Below are positions 23,520-34,890 of a DNA stretch of 64,000 bases, one piece after another. Source of the DNA: Reticulitermes speratus (taxonomy: Eukaryota > Arthropoda > Insecta > Blattodea > Rhinotermitidae); assembly GCA_021186555.1 (NCBI GenBank), contig JAJKFL010000427.1, forward strand, positions 20,608,505-20,672,504. Reading direction: 5' to 3'. A model generated the notes under the pieces. The model did not search any database and was not told the origin of the DNA. It saw nothing but the letters and a program-made list of their open reading frames with translations. Both the position numbers and the translations under genes were made by a program. Numbering within the stretch: the first letter of the stretch is position 1; each line of letters opens with the position of its first letter.

Positions 23520-23965
23520 AACTGACCCCATGGAGCAGAGTCCTTGTGCAGGCAATGGTTCCTCAGACAGCCAAGAAATTCTCCGCATTTAATGGAACCC
23601 CAGGATTCATAACCTGTTCACAAGAGCCCTCCACTTGTATCTATCCTGAGCGAGATAATTCCAGTCCACGCCTTTCCATCTTATTTCTTATTATATTGTA
23701 TTCCCTCTATGCTTAGGTTTTTCTAAATGGTTTCTTTCCTACAGGTTTTCCCACCAAAACCCTGCATGCACTTCTATCCCATACATGCCACATGCCCCGC
23801 CCCGCCCACCCCATTCCCCTTGATTTGGTCAACTGTAAAATAGTGTACGAGGAATAAAAATCGCAAAGCTTCTCATTAGTTTATTTTCACCAGCCTCCTG
23901 TCACTTTGTCTGTCTCAGACCCAAACATCCTCTCAGTATTCTGTTCTCAAACACCCTCGGCCCAT
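23520..23965 (-). mobile_element. LINE-A 3' end
   Basis: Same order of segments as 12625-13112 on the minus strand, starting with CCATGGAGCAGAGTCC at the left and reaching the VFENxIL-type coding at the right. It is decayed. Confidence 0.8.
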
Positions 23966-24417
23966 TTTCTTCCCTTAACCAAGCGTCTTCATAGAAAACA
24001 ACGAAATCTCTTCTCACACGTATAGTTTCCGGACAGAACATTCTACGAGTCTGTTAACATGTAGTATTAAGCCTCTTCATCTCGAAAGTCGTTATAATCC
24101 CGTATATTAATGAACAGGATGCAGGCCTACAAAGCAAAAACATTAGCATGCTTTTTGTATCGTTGTGCAACGTACTCTATTACATTGAGGGAACAACATT
24201 AATTGAAGGTGTTTGTAGAGTGGTAAGAAAAATATTTAGAGCTACGAATGAAGAAGTAAGAGGAAAAATGCATTCTTGATAGACCTTTCGACCCTTGAAA
24301 ATGTGATCACAACGTTGTCTCGAAACGTCAAAAGTGAAAAACCCAGCATCGCAGCGTGACACCCCAGAAGAACAAATACCTCATTCACACCGCTTAAAAA
24401 AAAAACTAAAATCTCGC
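23966..24417. other. no gene; short GAAACGTC-type repeat near 24290-24390
   Basis: 24290-24390 shares CTTGAAAATGTGATCA..GTCTCGAAACGTC..CCCAGAAGAACAAA with 63830-63890, an interspersed repeat of unknown class. Confidence 0.4.
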
Positions 24418-24622
24418 CAGTGGTAGATTTATGTCAGTGTTCACAACAGCCCGCCCGTTGTCCCTATCCGAAGCCACATAAACCCAGTCCACGCCTTCCC
24501 ATTCATTTAACATCCACTTTAATATTACCCTCCTATTTAAACCCTGTCTCAAAGTGGTACTTCTTCATGTTTCCCGCCAAAACACTGTACTTGTCTCTTC
24601 TTCCCCATACGTGCCACATGGA
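24418..24622 (-). mobile_element. LINE-A fragment
   Basis: Minus-strand LINE-A segment from the GRPRRRW region to the VMNLR-type tail (CCCGCCCGTTGTCCCTATCC..AATATTACCCTCC..GTGCCACATGG). Confidence 0.7.
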
Positions 24623-24889
24623 GACCCAAACCATGAGTCCCTAAAACACAAGTCGCGTGTTGTCGATTGAGATAACCTGCCTAGTGCCATGACAAACATG
24701 GCAAGTGTAGCAGTGAGGGTCAAAAGGTTGCGCCACAGCCGTGCCAAGCAGACGCCTTCCTTAAGCACAGTAAACAGGACCCGCCTGACGCTATCGTCAC
24801 ACACACACGCCCATGTCACGTCTTCATGCTCCGAGGTCAATGCAGCTTTAAAGGGGCGATCATGGCCGTCACGACAAGAAGAATAACTT

Positions 24890-24995
24890 TCTGTTTCTTT
24901 TTTATTTCATTATTTATTTACTCATTTAATTTATTTATTCATATTTACCCACATTTATTTTATTTATTTACTTATTTCTTGGTTTCTTCTTCCAC
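24890..24995. repeat. TTTA-rich low-complexity tract
   Basis: Dominated by TTTATTTA/TTATTTAC words; part of the uncalled stretch 24623-25107. Confidence 0.7.
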
Positions 24996-25107
24996 CTCCG
25001 TCCATCATTCCTTCTTTTTTTCGAATCCTTTTTCAACATGGGCTCTTAATATTTACACGATATGGATATATTCGCGAAAGAAAAAATGTGCTCAAGGAAG
25101 GGCGTAG

Positions 25108-25300
25108 GAAATTCAGCGCATTCCATTGAGTCCTGTGATAAATTCTGTACATTTAATTGTGTCCTGTTGATCAATTCAGCAAATTTGTGTCCTGTGACAT
25201 TCAGCATTATGTTCTTATAATTCAGCACATTTAATTGTGTCCTGTTGATAAATTCAGACATTTGTGTCTGTATCATTCACTTCAGTGTGTCCGGTTTAGA
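25108..25300 (+). repeat. degenerate minisatellite, unit ~38-40 bp
   Basis: The phrase ATTCAGCACATTTAATTGTG + TCCTGTTGATAA recurs about five times with truncations and substitutions. Confidence 0.75.
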
Positions 25301-25322
25301 AACTCACAGTTAAGCTGAACGT

Positions 25323-25440
25323 TCTGTAGGCGTAGCGCGGTCACGCGGCTAACTTATACCGGGTTCTAGTCTCCACGGGACAATAGCTGCCCTCATTCAG
25401 TTATCTAGACGACCGCAGGGATACTATTTTCTGACAAAAT
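25323..25440 (+). mobile_element. possible tRNA-derived SINE scrap
   Basis: GGCGTAGCGCGGTCACGCGG (A-box-like) and CGGGTTCTAGTCTCC (B-box-like) are correctly spaced. No second copy is recognised here. Confidence 0.3.
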
Positions 25441-25599
25441 TTGCTGTCCACAACAAATGGATAAATTTCCTCGAAACGTCAGACAAAAAAAAACATTATA
25501 CTACACGGCGTAAAAACCCAGAAGTTCCATACAGGTGCTAAGAGCTTTTTGAATTGCTTTTACTGCCCTTTGTAATGTGGCTACAATACATCGCCACAG

Positions 25600-25800
25600 G
25601 CCGGGATACCGCTAGACGTAGAGCGACTAGTTATGGGCTGGGTGGTTCGGGGTTCGAAACCCGATGAGGGCGAGATTTTCCGCACCCGCCTAGACCGGCC
25701 CTGGGATCCATCCAGCCTCCAGTACAAGGGGTACCAGGTCTTTTCCTGGGGTAAGGCGGTCGGGGCGTAGCGTTGACCACCCACTCCCATCCAGCCCGAG
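25600..25800 (+). mobile_element. SINE-A
   Basis: Head GGCCGGGATACCGCTAGACG, B box GGGGTTCGAAACCCGA, body to ..CCACTCCCATCCAG. It belongs to the same young branch as 55737-55981. Confidence 0.85.
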
Positions 25801-26129
25801 ATGAAAGAAAGAGTTATAGGATAAACAACAATACATCACTTCCTGTTTCACACATGAGGAGAAATAAAATTAATATGCCCTTAATTCCATTGCTAATTAA
25901 ATTTTTATGTTCCTCAAACACTTGAAACTAGGTACATTTACGAACAATTTATTTTTATGCTATTCTCAATCGCTGCTATTTTAAAAAGCGCTATTAGAAA
26001 AATAAAATTCACTTTTCTGTAAATATCTCTAAAAGGATCGTAAAATGTTATTGCTTTAGTCCAGCATGCCAAAACTCATATCACAACTCTTCCTGCTGTC
26101 TTCACATCCTGCACAGTAAAGCCCTAAAT

Positions 26130-26348
26130 TAATTTAGTTACACTAGGCTCTGGACTGGACGACCGAGGGATTGTGATTCGATTCCCGGCCGAGGTAAGAG
26201 ACTTGGCTGTACTCAAAGCGTCCAAATAGGTACTGAGGCCCACCCAACTCCCTATTCAAACAGTACTGGGGACTTCTTCCCCGGGAGTAAAGCAGCCGGG
26301 GCGTGAACCTGAACATTTAGTCCCATATAGTGCTGAGGTTAAGAATGA
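26130..26348 (+). mobile_element. SINE-A
   Basis: B box GATTCGATTCCCGG, body GGAGTAAAGCAGCCGGGGCG, 3' part GAGGTTAAGAATGAG. Confidence 0.8.
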
Positions 26349-28731
26349 GTATGAGATATGCCTCAAACATATACTTGGACAATAAAATATCATTATAAAA
26401 TTCTGAAAAGCGGATATTAAAGTTGTTCCTTCTGTCTCATTTTGTCCTTTCTTGATCTCTCTTACATCCTAAATTATGTCAGAAAAGGAGTTTCTGTATT
26501 GCTTAGTCTTCCGATCTTGCTGCGTTCTAATCATTCTCTTTGATAATATTTTATTCTTGTCATAAGGTCTGTTAGGTGTAATTTTTCTTACAGCCTCATT
26601 TAATGTTACTTTCCAGCGCGTTCACATCCATGCGAACTGTCTATTAATAAGTTCACTCCGTCCGTCAGTCCGTCCGCCCAAAAATATTCAACAAGCAACA
26701 CGAGAACGGATAAACTGATTTATATTAAATTTAATGTTGGAGAATAGTACAAAAAGTAACGTCTTCTGATGAGATGCCATGAAATCTAATATCTATTAGA
26801 AATTTAGTGACCCTTGTGAGATACCCGCCTCCATTTTCAGGGTACATTCTTTTATCCTGAAGACGGCGGCAGGCCACCGAGAAACTTACAGTGTCGTTGA
26901 ACAAACTATAAATAAACAAACAAATAAAATACGGAGTGACCCAATAGTCAGTTTACCGGTAAGTAAAATGCTCACTGAAATACTTTGTAAATTTAATACT
27001 TATTGATATCAGACCATGTTTCGAAAGGAGATATTCCAGGTTCAGTTAGAAACAAAGCGTGTAGCTGACTCATACCAGTGTTGATATGTTTAAACCTGAT
27101 CATTCCCGTTAATGCGAGATAATATTTTTGGTTAACTAACTTTCGGGACATCATGTAGATCGGAAAATTTAAAGCGCCGCTTGTATGACGACCTACATGC
27201 CTTTCTGGCGCATCCCGAGCGTAACGTGATAAATATTTATCGGAGAGAAACCTTTTCGAATATAACCTGTAGAAGAAACTACAACACACGCGTACACTTT
27301 TATTCAAAGCCCTTTACCCACAAGGTGTACAGTTTTTGTTATAAGTAATTAAACAGAAACGAGCTAACGTCCCAGACTGTTACGCTGCGTTCACACTTCC
27401 GAACTTGCACATTCGGCGGTAAACACCGTCTCCTACGAACACACTCTACTGACGTTATCATATTTAGAGTTCCCATTATATCAGAACTCGTGTTTCGTGC
27501 GTATAAATTCAGTGCTCCAGAAAACCCAAAGGTTCGAAACCCAGCTGTGAGAAACTGTCAAAAGAATTAACAGTCCAGCTTGACTAATTCCTAAAATTAA
27601 TGGTGAAAAGGTGAAGTACTCATAATTTGCCAGAGTGTGCAAAGGCAATGTCATGACACCACAAAACCACGAACCAATGGCATCAAAAGTTTCTAACAGG
27701 GACCAATGAGAGTTCGACACTCTTATCCCCGTGGATTCTTAAACAATGACGGAACGTATCAATAAAACGAAGGCAACCAATCAGAATAACGTCAATTAAC
27801 GTATCGCAGTGAGTTATTCTCACGAAAATCTGAAATGCAGTTCACGATTGAAAGACAGAGGTACAGTCGGAATTTGAAGTGTCACAGCAGTCGCAATGAA
27901 TTAGCAAAATTCAAGGGAGTAAAATAAAATACCACCAACATTCAAAGGGGGTTGCCGAACTCCAGTAGCAGATACACCAGTAAATAAAAAGTGATCAAAT
28001 CTCGCACAAGTGAATTCAGTTACAGCCAGCACAAACTGCCCCAGATTTAATAAACGCACACCGTATCCCAAAGAGCACTCATTCATCGACAAAGAGCTAG
28101 ACCAAAGCAAAAACTTTACACAGTAGGTCAGCGCGTGTAACGTCTACGAGAAAACAGGATCTAGCATTCACCTGAAAATATAGAGGAAATAACAAGGAAA
28201 ACGCGTCAGAATTTCCATGTGTGTTTCCTAATCTATCTATCAATTAAGCTATATTATTCTACCATTCTCAAGAAATGCGTCCGGCAATGAAGAGCAGCCT
28301 AAAACACACTCGAGTGCCGGTATTTTTTTTAGTTCACAATCCTCATGTCCGCATGAAGCATATTTTCACATTTCAGTTGTTGCATCATTCGTTTTCCTTG
28401 ATCTTGACGCACGGCAAAACACACAGCTTTACAATGTAGTTGGAAATTGCATCAGATCGTTGTTCAGAATACAATTAACGAGGCAGCTGTCGATATCTTT
28501 CGTTTCAACTAGACCATGAAAATTTAATTGCGGGGCAATGCTGCGCCTTTCTGTGATTTATTCAGAGACAATTATTCATAAAAAGCGAGAGAAATTATGT
28601 TATGCTCCAGTAATATAAGCAATTCATCTCTGTTTCAAGCATAAACCTGCTCAGATAAAAAAACAGCCGATTTGTAGTCATTAAACCAGTAAGTGTGAGT
28701 TCTGTTACATTATGTTAGATCAAATGACATG
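26349..28731. other. no recognised feature over 2.4 kb
   Basis: Several frames of 60-104 codons (e.g. minus 26993-27307 and 27481-27720) lack any motif I can name. No tRNA-like boxes, TIRs or tandem structure are seen. Confidence 0.5.
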
Positions 28732-28800
28732 GTTTAAGTTAGGTTATGTTAGGTTTGGTTAGATTAGGTTAGGCTAGTTTAGTTTTTTTGTTTATATTAG
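28732..28800 (+). repeat. degenerate TTAGG-type tract
   Basis: Reads GTTAGGTTATGTTAGGTTTGG + TTAGATTAGGTTAGGC, an imperfect run related to the insect telomere motif. 28801-29215 is otherwise featureless. Confidence 0.6.
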
Positions 28801-29317
28801 GTTACTTTGTCGCGTTATATAAGGTTAACGTACACAAAGGTAATGTAAGATTATTTTCTTAAAATTTCAATTCTATTATTTGCATTGATCTAGACGCATG
28901 CGCACTTGCCGGTTTAATTGCATCATTTCCACTATAACATATCGAAAGTCAACAGACACAGCAACTTCGACGCCATCGTCGGTTCAAGCGTAAACATCGG
29001 TTCTTAATTCTATACGGACCTGAGTTCTTCAGACATCCCGAAATATATTTTAACGAAGAATTCTCCGATTCCCAGGCGTCAGAAAAGGCACAGTTGGCCT
29101 GTCTTCTCTTTCTTAACGTCTACATGAATCTCTTTATCCTCGTTTACTGCCTACTACGGATTTTGTTGTTCTGTGTTATGTCATAGGCCTACTACACAGA
29201 TTGATAGGGAATTCGGTTAAGTTAAACTTTATATTGTTTTTACCGTGCATTTTAATTCAATGTTTCTTAAACCAACTAAATGCACATTCTTTGATACTAT
29301 TTTATATAGTTACTGAA

Positions 29318-29368
29318 TATCCCTACATATGTTTCAGTCCATTTTACAGACCATCATCAGGGTTTTTT
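29318..29368 (-). ncRNA. hammerhead ribozyme-like motif (PLE, left arm)
   Basis: On the minus strand: CTGATGA (29360-29354), a weak stem II, GAAAC (29335-29331), a 4-nt cap, GTA (29326-29324), then GGG that can pair with CC before the core. The catalytic core is intact. An extra U after CTGATGA, as in all copies here, and a poor stem II make activity uncertain. Confidence 0.55.
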
Positions 29369-29604
29369 TTAAACTACACTTATTACACATCCACATATTC
29401 AGTTCATCGTCGTATGCAGTCAGATCACTTTAGTTGGATAGGTTATAATAACACTTTAAAATTTGGATATATGTTTACAATTTACAATTTACAATTTTAA
29501 ACATATATCCAAATTTTAAAGTGTTATTATAACCTATCCAACTAAAGTGATCTGACTGCATACGACGATGAACGAGTATATGGATGTGTAATAAGTGTAG
29601 TTTA

Positions 29605-29655
29605 AAAAAACCCTGATGTTGGTCTGTAAAATGGACTGAAACATATGTAGGGATA
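29605..29655 (+). ncRNA. hammerhead-like motif, mutated core (PLE, right arm)
   Basis: CTGATGT (29613-29619) instead of CTGATGA, GAAAC (29638-29642), GTA (29647-29649). The last core A is replaced by T, so it should be inactive. Confidence 0.45.
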
Positions 29656-29725
29656 TTCAGTAACTATATAAAATAGTATCAAAGAATGTGCATTTAGTTG
29701 GTTTAAAAAACATCAGTTAAGTTAG

Positions 29726-29745
29726 TTTAGGTTAGGTTAGGTTAG
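29726..29745 (+). repeat. short (TTAGG)n tract
   Basis: TTTAGGTTAGGTTAGGTTAG: about three perfect TTAGG units directly beside the PLE foldback. Confidence 0.8.
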
Positions 29746-29904
29746 ATCAGTATTTCCCAGTCTTTGATCTACGGAACCTTGGGTTCCGCAAGAAAATTTC
29801 GATGAGAGAAAAATCCTCCCCGCTCGCTTTCACAAAAAATTGGTCATTTCCGCTTTGTGTAGATTCTTGCCTGAAAGTGTAATAAGATCTTAGGTTAACC
29901 ACTT

Positions 29905-30150
29905 GTATCTCAGATAGTTCAGTTGGTACAACGACTAGGCTACGAGCTAGACCACTGAGGAACAGCGGTCCGATTGCCGGCAAGAGCAATAAATTATTTT
30001 CTTCTCCAAAGTTTCCTGACCGGCACTGGTGCTCAGCCAGCCTCATATTCTATGGGTACCGAGAGTTCTTTCCCCCGGGGTAACGCGACTGGGGCGTGAA
30101 GCTGACCACTCATCTCCGTGTACTGCCAAGGTTAAGAACGAGTGGAGCTA
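29905..30150 (+). mobile_element. SINE-A
   Basis: Head CTCAGATAGTTCAGTTGGTA..ACTAGGCTACGAGC, decayed B box GTCCGATTGCCGG, body with GGGGTAACGCGACTGGGGCG and GGTTAAGAACGAGTGGAGC. Confidence 0.85.
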
Positions 30151-30977
30151 TTTCCTCGGATGCAGCTCGTACCATACTCAAATGTGATATACCATCCAAT
30201 CAGAGAGTCCCCGCGAGGATGTTTAAATAAGGTGCTGACAAGAATAACGAAGGGAGGAATGGTCTTGACAGATCAACTTCACACTACACTTAAAGGAAAC
30301 AGTAAATCAGTTACGCTTCCTCTCAGTGTTTTCTGAACGCGTAAACAAAATCGCTGTCACATTTGCAAGACCTGAGGTTCTTGCAATGGTGCTGCTAGGC
30401 ATTTCCTTTCAATGCGTTCCCCCTCTCTTGGCAAGTGACATACCTACTCTATAAAATCACGAAAATGGAATACAACATTTTGAGTCATTCAGTCTTTGAA
30501 CTATGCACACTGTCCAGTATTTAAAATAACCATTCAAACACAATGTTTCTAGGACAGGATCTTTCCCCGTCCTCAGGCACAAGAGTATGGCAGACGTCCA
30601 GTCAGTGGGGCCAGAGAGGAAAATCTATTCTAAATCTCTGGGCACTGATGTCTACAATAGCTTTAGCTAGTTCTAATCTTTCCTTTAAACACGAGACGAC
30701 CGGCGAAGTCTGAAGATCAAACGATTCCAGACGTACCTGCTTTGAACGTGAAGAGACGCGAACGGACGTGAAGAGCCACTGAACAAGTTGTACTTAACCT
30801 TTGCAAAGTGTCGTGTGCACTCATGTATTTTGTTGAGAAATATCGGTGTTTCGTAAGTTCAGAGATAAAACTATAATCATTACACATGGATCTGTGTCTG
30901 TAAGAAGGAACTTTTAATGAACAAGAAAGTTCTTCAACTTTACCTGAAACAACCTGACATTTCAAAGACATTCCAAA
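30151..30977. other. no recognisable feature
   Basis: About 830 bp with nothing supported on either strand. Confidence 0.45.
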
Positions 30978-31300
30978 GTGAAGCAATACAATCACGGCCT
31001 TTCGTTGCCGGAGAATCAAGAAGTGGGTCGCCTAAAACTTAAAAATACCCACAGAAATACTCAAAATTGGAAGCGTAAGTTTGATGAAAGCTGCTTGTAT
31101 TTAAGCTTTACACCTGCTGGCAACACAAGATACTCCGGACGCGGAATACTATCAAAAAGTTCATTAGCGCCAAGCAAACTTGTAAGGAACGGGCTTCATC
31201 CTGCATCTGACATGAAGATCTTGCTCCCCAGCATCGTTCCTGATATTAAGTGTGTTTGTGAAAAAAATAAATACAACCACTGTTCCACTAATAAAACTGT
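30978..31300 (+). pseudogene. possible hAT/ZBED-type BED-finger remnant
   Basis: The open frame contains SLPENQEVGRLKLKN, WKRKFDESCLYLSFTPAGNT and LSKSSLAPSKLVR. Their order resembles the N-terminus of hAT-derived ZBED/SCAND3-like proteins (KRK-[FY]-D-E-x-Y...F-G-F-T, then LS-x-S-x-x-x-PSKL-x-R-H). The Cys and His zinc ligands expected between and after these blocks are not in place, and no transposase catalytic region follows. Treat as a decayed fragment; this is a pattern match from memory. Confidence 0.35.
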
Positions 31301-31594
31301 AGTACACAAGCAGGGCTACAACCATCCTTCACTCAAGTCCAGGTATGTTCTACAATGGTTTTATACTTATTTTTAGTACTTTCGTGTGAGGTTAGTAGTC
31401 ATTCCTGCACATTATTTCCTTAGTTCTGCCCACTTTATTATTTGCTGTCTTAAAAAATGAGAAACGTTATACAACTAGGTGGCAATTTTGCGGTATGAAT
31501 ATAATCTTAAGATGATTCATCCCGTTGTGTTTACAGTATCACAAGAATAATATAATTATAACCTGTCTAAACACAACTTTATTCATAATGGTTA

Positions 31595-31645
31595 AGAACA
31601 GCTACAAGTTTCGGCTAGCTAAATTAGCCATCGTCAGGCTGAACA
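31595..31645 (-). ncRNA. hammerhead ribozyme-like motif (intact core)
   Basis: Minus strand: CAGC | CTGACGA (31637-31631) | U | GGCTA..TAGCC stem II | GAAAC (31612-31608) | UU | GTA (31605-31603) | GCTG. Helix I is CAGC/GCTG (4 bp), stem II has 4-5 bp, and helix III is minimal as in PLE and newt-satellite hammerheads. CTGACGA fits the CUGANGA consensus. Confidence 0.7.
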
Positions 31646-32317
31646 TGAAGAAAATAAAAAGGAAGATTACAGCTGCAGTTAATGGTTTGAGAGCTCGAAT
31701 TTACATAGGTCGTATTACATTTTATATAGGACACAAAGCTTCAGGTCTAATAAGATATCAAGTTCAACTTGTTGACGGCAGCGCAGGCAAGTTCAGGCAC
31801 GGACAACCTGTACGTATTCGTTTGAAGCCTTGCATATCTGGCTCGACGGTAGCGCGTTGGAGCCTAGTTAATTTTACTCGAATAGTGTTACATAATTTGA
31901 CAAATGCTGTTAGTTATGTACACAAGACCTGGAATGTTATCGGGTGCTTTAATAACGAAGTAGGTAGGTTAAAATTTAGTGTTATTAAATGATATAACAC
32001 TGAGTAAAATTAACTAGGCTCCAACGCGCTACCGTCGAGCCAGACATATAAGGCTTCATACGTACAGGCTGTCTGTCTAAACTTGCCTGCGCTATCTCAA
32101 TTAAATTATTGGAGATACTACGTTTTACTATATTCAAAACACAGCTACGATCATCTACATAATAAACAATTTTAACTTGATATTGTATTAGACCTGAAGC
32201 TGCGTATCCTTTATGTGTTTGTATATATATATATATATATAATGTAATATCAACTTTTTAAATTCGAGCTCTCAAACCATTAACTGCAGCTGTAAACTTC
32301 CTTTTTATTTTCTTTAA

Positions 32318-32366
32318 GTTCAGCCTGATGATGGCTACTTTAACTAGCCGAAACAAGTAGCTATTT
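32318..32366 (+). ncRNA. hammerhead ribozyme-like motif (intact core)
   Basis: AGC | CTGATGA (32325-32331) | U | GGCT..AGCC stem II | GAAAC (32350-32354) | AA | GTA (32357-32359) | GCT. Helix I is 3 bp. Sequence differences from the left-arm copy in the stem II loop and at the core N position leave the consensus intact. Confidence 0.7.
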
Positions 32367-32439
32367 TTAACCTTCAAGAATAAGGTTGTGTTTATACGAA
32401 CCATAATTATATTATTCTTGCGGTATGAATATAAGTTTT

Positions 32440-32600
32440 ATTTGAGGCGGTCACTCTTCTGGGACATTACGAGGCAGAGGTTTGTGGTTGGCTACATACT
32501 TTTCGGGACAGCCTATTGGTCCCATCTCCCGATAGGATCTACCGAAACGTCGGTAACCAACTACCAACCGACGCCGCGTAACATCCAAAAAGAGTGAAGG
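32440..32600. repeat. interspersed hairpin repeat H (partial)
   Basis: CACTCTTCTGGGACATTACG ... TTTCGGGACAGCCTATTGGTCCC ... GGATCTACCGAAACGTCGGTA ... CGCGTAACATCC is the same block order as 39283-39510. Confidence 0.6.
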
Positions 32601-32639
32601 CCTCATACATACATATATATAATACATACATACACATAC

Positions 32640-33195
32640 ATATACATTTCTTAGATCCTAAATCTGTCACAGGACAGCTGGATATGAAACAAGTCATCTG
32701 AAAGTAAAACACAAATACAATGTACACAAAAACGTCACAATCACAAATATACAAGTCAACTACAACAGCAGAAGAATACTTCCACATAGTCACATCATCA
32801 TATAACAATTTTAGGTAATTTAAAAAACATTTTCTAAGTCTCAAATTTTATAAATTCTAATAAATATAAATTGTATGTTATAAGTAGGATTAAGATTTAT
32901 CATTAACGGAAACTTTGCTTATATTTTGAAATTCATTAATGGAATAAAAACAATGAGTCATTAGATATCTCCGCAGAGCAGACTTAAAGTGTTTTTTATC
33001 ATTTCTTAAATTTGAAATACTTGAAGGCAAACTATTAAAAATCTTTACAGCAACATATGAAACACCTTTTTGGAAACATAATAGATTGGCAATAGGCCTA
33101 AGAAGCTGCGTCTTATTCCGTGTATTAAGACCATGCACAGTCAGATTTGTTTGAAAACTTCCCAGATTATCCACAACAAATATCATTAATGAACA
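32640..33195 (-). pseudogene. C-terminal end of a CR1/L2-like LINE reverse-transcriptase protein plus 3' UTR
   Basis: An uninterrupted minus frame (33186-32890, 98 codons) contains LTVHGLNTRNKTQLLRPIAN, SYVAVKIFNSLPSSISNLRN and KSALRRYLMTHCFYSINEF. These segments are the conserved end of many CR1/Jockey-group retrotransposon proteins (NTRN...KIFN-x-LP...L-x-x-YL-x-x-x-FYS). The catalytic FADD domain is absent (5' truncation at ~33200). The AT-rich 3' UTR runs to about 32640. Confidence 0.75.
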
Positions 33196-34890
33196 ACATT
33201 ACGGCGAAGGCCTGAAATCTCGCAAGTTTTATTTGCTTTATTTTGCTCAGTCATCTTCCACAAAGCTTTTGGGTTCTGTCTGCATATTTCAAGGTTAAAC
33301 TGGTTCCGTGGCCAAATAATTTTGGAAAACTCGCCACATTAACGGTTGGTGACAGCCCGTATCACCGATACTAGTCTGCTCTCATTTGATTGTTTCCTCT
33401 GGCTCCCACAATTATACACATAGTCATATTCAAGACTAAAGGCTTCGAAATTGCACAAGTTTTTACACAGTTCTGTCACAAATACAGATCACATAGCGCT
33501 GTTTCTCTTCGGTACATTCTATCACTGTATAAGACTAGTAAAATCTGTTACAGCATTGTCACCCTTAAAAAAACTTAAGTGTGTAAAATTGATGGTTTCA
33601 ACTGGCCACATATTTCAGGGCTTCCCACGTAATTTTCGAGGTATCGGTAAACTAAAAAAGTCTTACATCGTCTTAAACTGTTTTATGGTCACTGTGTAAC
33701 TTAGCTGCAATAATTATAAAATAGAAACCATGTAGGTACACACAAATTGGTGTACATGGCACCTCTACGTTATTTCGACAAGTTTTGGTACCGCAGCGCT
33801 CTAAACATTCATTTTAAAATTAAAACCCTTTTAACAAAATGCTATAAAATAGAAAAACTTTTTAAATACTTTAACAGGGTACACTTGAATAATACAGTAA
33901 TACACGTAGTCAATAGAAAAGGCTCTGCGGTTGTAACAATAAAGAGTATTGCCAATTTCACAAGTAAAACTTCTGTAAATACATATAAATTCCCTGGTGA
34001 TGCTCTTGCAGGACTGAAACATATCGGAATAAAATAGGGGTGCCACTTACGACCATTTATATGTACCTAGATGGTTTTTATTTTATAATTAGTCTTACAT
34101 CATTTTTGAGTTGTCAGTGAATCAAAATGTTTTTAATATTGTAGTTCCTTTCGTGTATGAAACAACATTACGCGCGAAGTTAATTTACTTCTGATTGTGT
34201 CATACTTCTTGACAATACGTTCATCTGAAGTAACAGACAGACGAATGAGAGCTACCAAAGTTGCGCAACTCGTCTAGAAAGTACGGCGACATGCTAGCCT
34301 TCAACGGCATGACATTTATACTGATTCATCAAAACATTTGGACATATTCTGTATTAATTTTCATGAAAAACAGAAATACCGACACGGTTATTTCCTTCCG
34401 TTACATATCAGATCAAATGGTTGCATGTAAAAAATACGGTGACGTTTCGGAGTCTCAAAGCTCAATGAATTGTAACTCTGATGTCAATGGGAACAGCGCG
34501 TCGTCTCCGCACTGGACCGATGCAGCGCCTACTTAGGGTCACTGACTGTGGGTCCATTCTCCGAGGTCCCGAGGTCAGCACGTTATCACGTCAAAGCACG
34601 AGATAAAGACTTCGCTTGCGCGTGATGTTTAAAAGGAAAAATTCTAGCATTGTCATGAGAAAATAGTAGAAACAAGAAGATGAAATTGGTTTGATTCTTA
34701 CGCGAAGTATACGGTGGTTGTCCGATTGTGTGACTTGTAATGAGGCAAAAATATTCCCGTGTAAAAACAATAGCCTGTTTTCTTTACTGGACATTCAGTG
34801 TAAGTACGGAGAGAAAAATATCTTAAATCAAATCAGAAGTACTGGGTGCACGTAACGAACACACACGCGTGGAAAAAACCATAGACGTTT
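33196..34890. other. no recognised feature over 1.7 kb
   Basis: Frames such as plus 33747-34037 are open but show no motif, repeat relative or splice context. Confidence 0.5.

Larger units (their letters stand above)
29216..29724. mobile_element. PLE-derived foldback, 500 bp, with 9-bp target duplication
   Basis: Two near-perfect inverted arms (about 29268-29482 and 29498-29713) meet at ~29490. The left arm extends further on the minus strand to an ATG reading MHGKNNIKFN, the conserved PLE start. Both sides carry gttaagtta (29216-29224, 29716-29724), read as a target duplication. Each arm includes a hammerhead-like core on opposite strands. The long ORF (+, 29201-29500) and others here are shadows of the inverted repeat. 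Confidence 0.8.
31488..32434. mobile_element. 0.9-kb foldback element with two hammerhead cores and a 17-bp target duplication
   Basis: The direct repeat ttgcggtatgaatataa (31488-31504, 32418-32434) flanks the insert. Inside, two long arms (~31540-31985 and ~31990-32417) are inverted copies, diverged by indels and a (TA)n expansion at ~32220-32241. Each carries a hammerhead core near its outer end, pointing outward on opposite strands. Shared landmarks are GGTTTGAGAGCTCGAATT / AATTCGAGCTCTCAAACC. The architecture matches the PLE foldback at 29.2 kb, but I see no PLE start peptide, so the element may be a non-autonomous relative. The 155-codon plus frame (31525-31992) is probably chance. Confidence 0.75.

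Noticed and set aside
28732..29745. Chromosome-end telomere
   Set aside because: TTAGG runs are only three to four units long and embedded in ordinary sequence, so they are interstitial tracts at most.
31525..31992. 155-codon plus-strand frame
   Set aside because: It lies wholly inside an inverted-repeat element with a ribozyme core, has no recognisable motif and no counterpart frame in the opposite arm.
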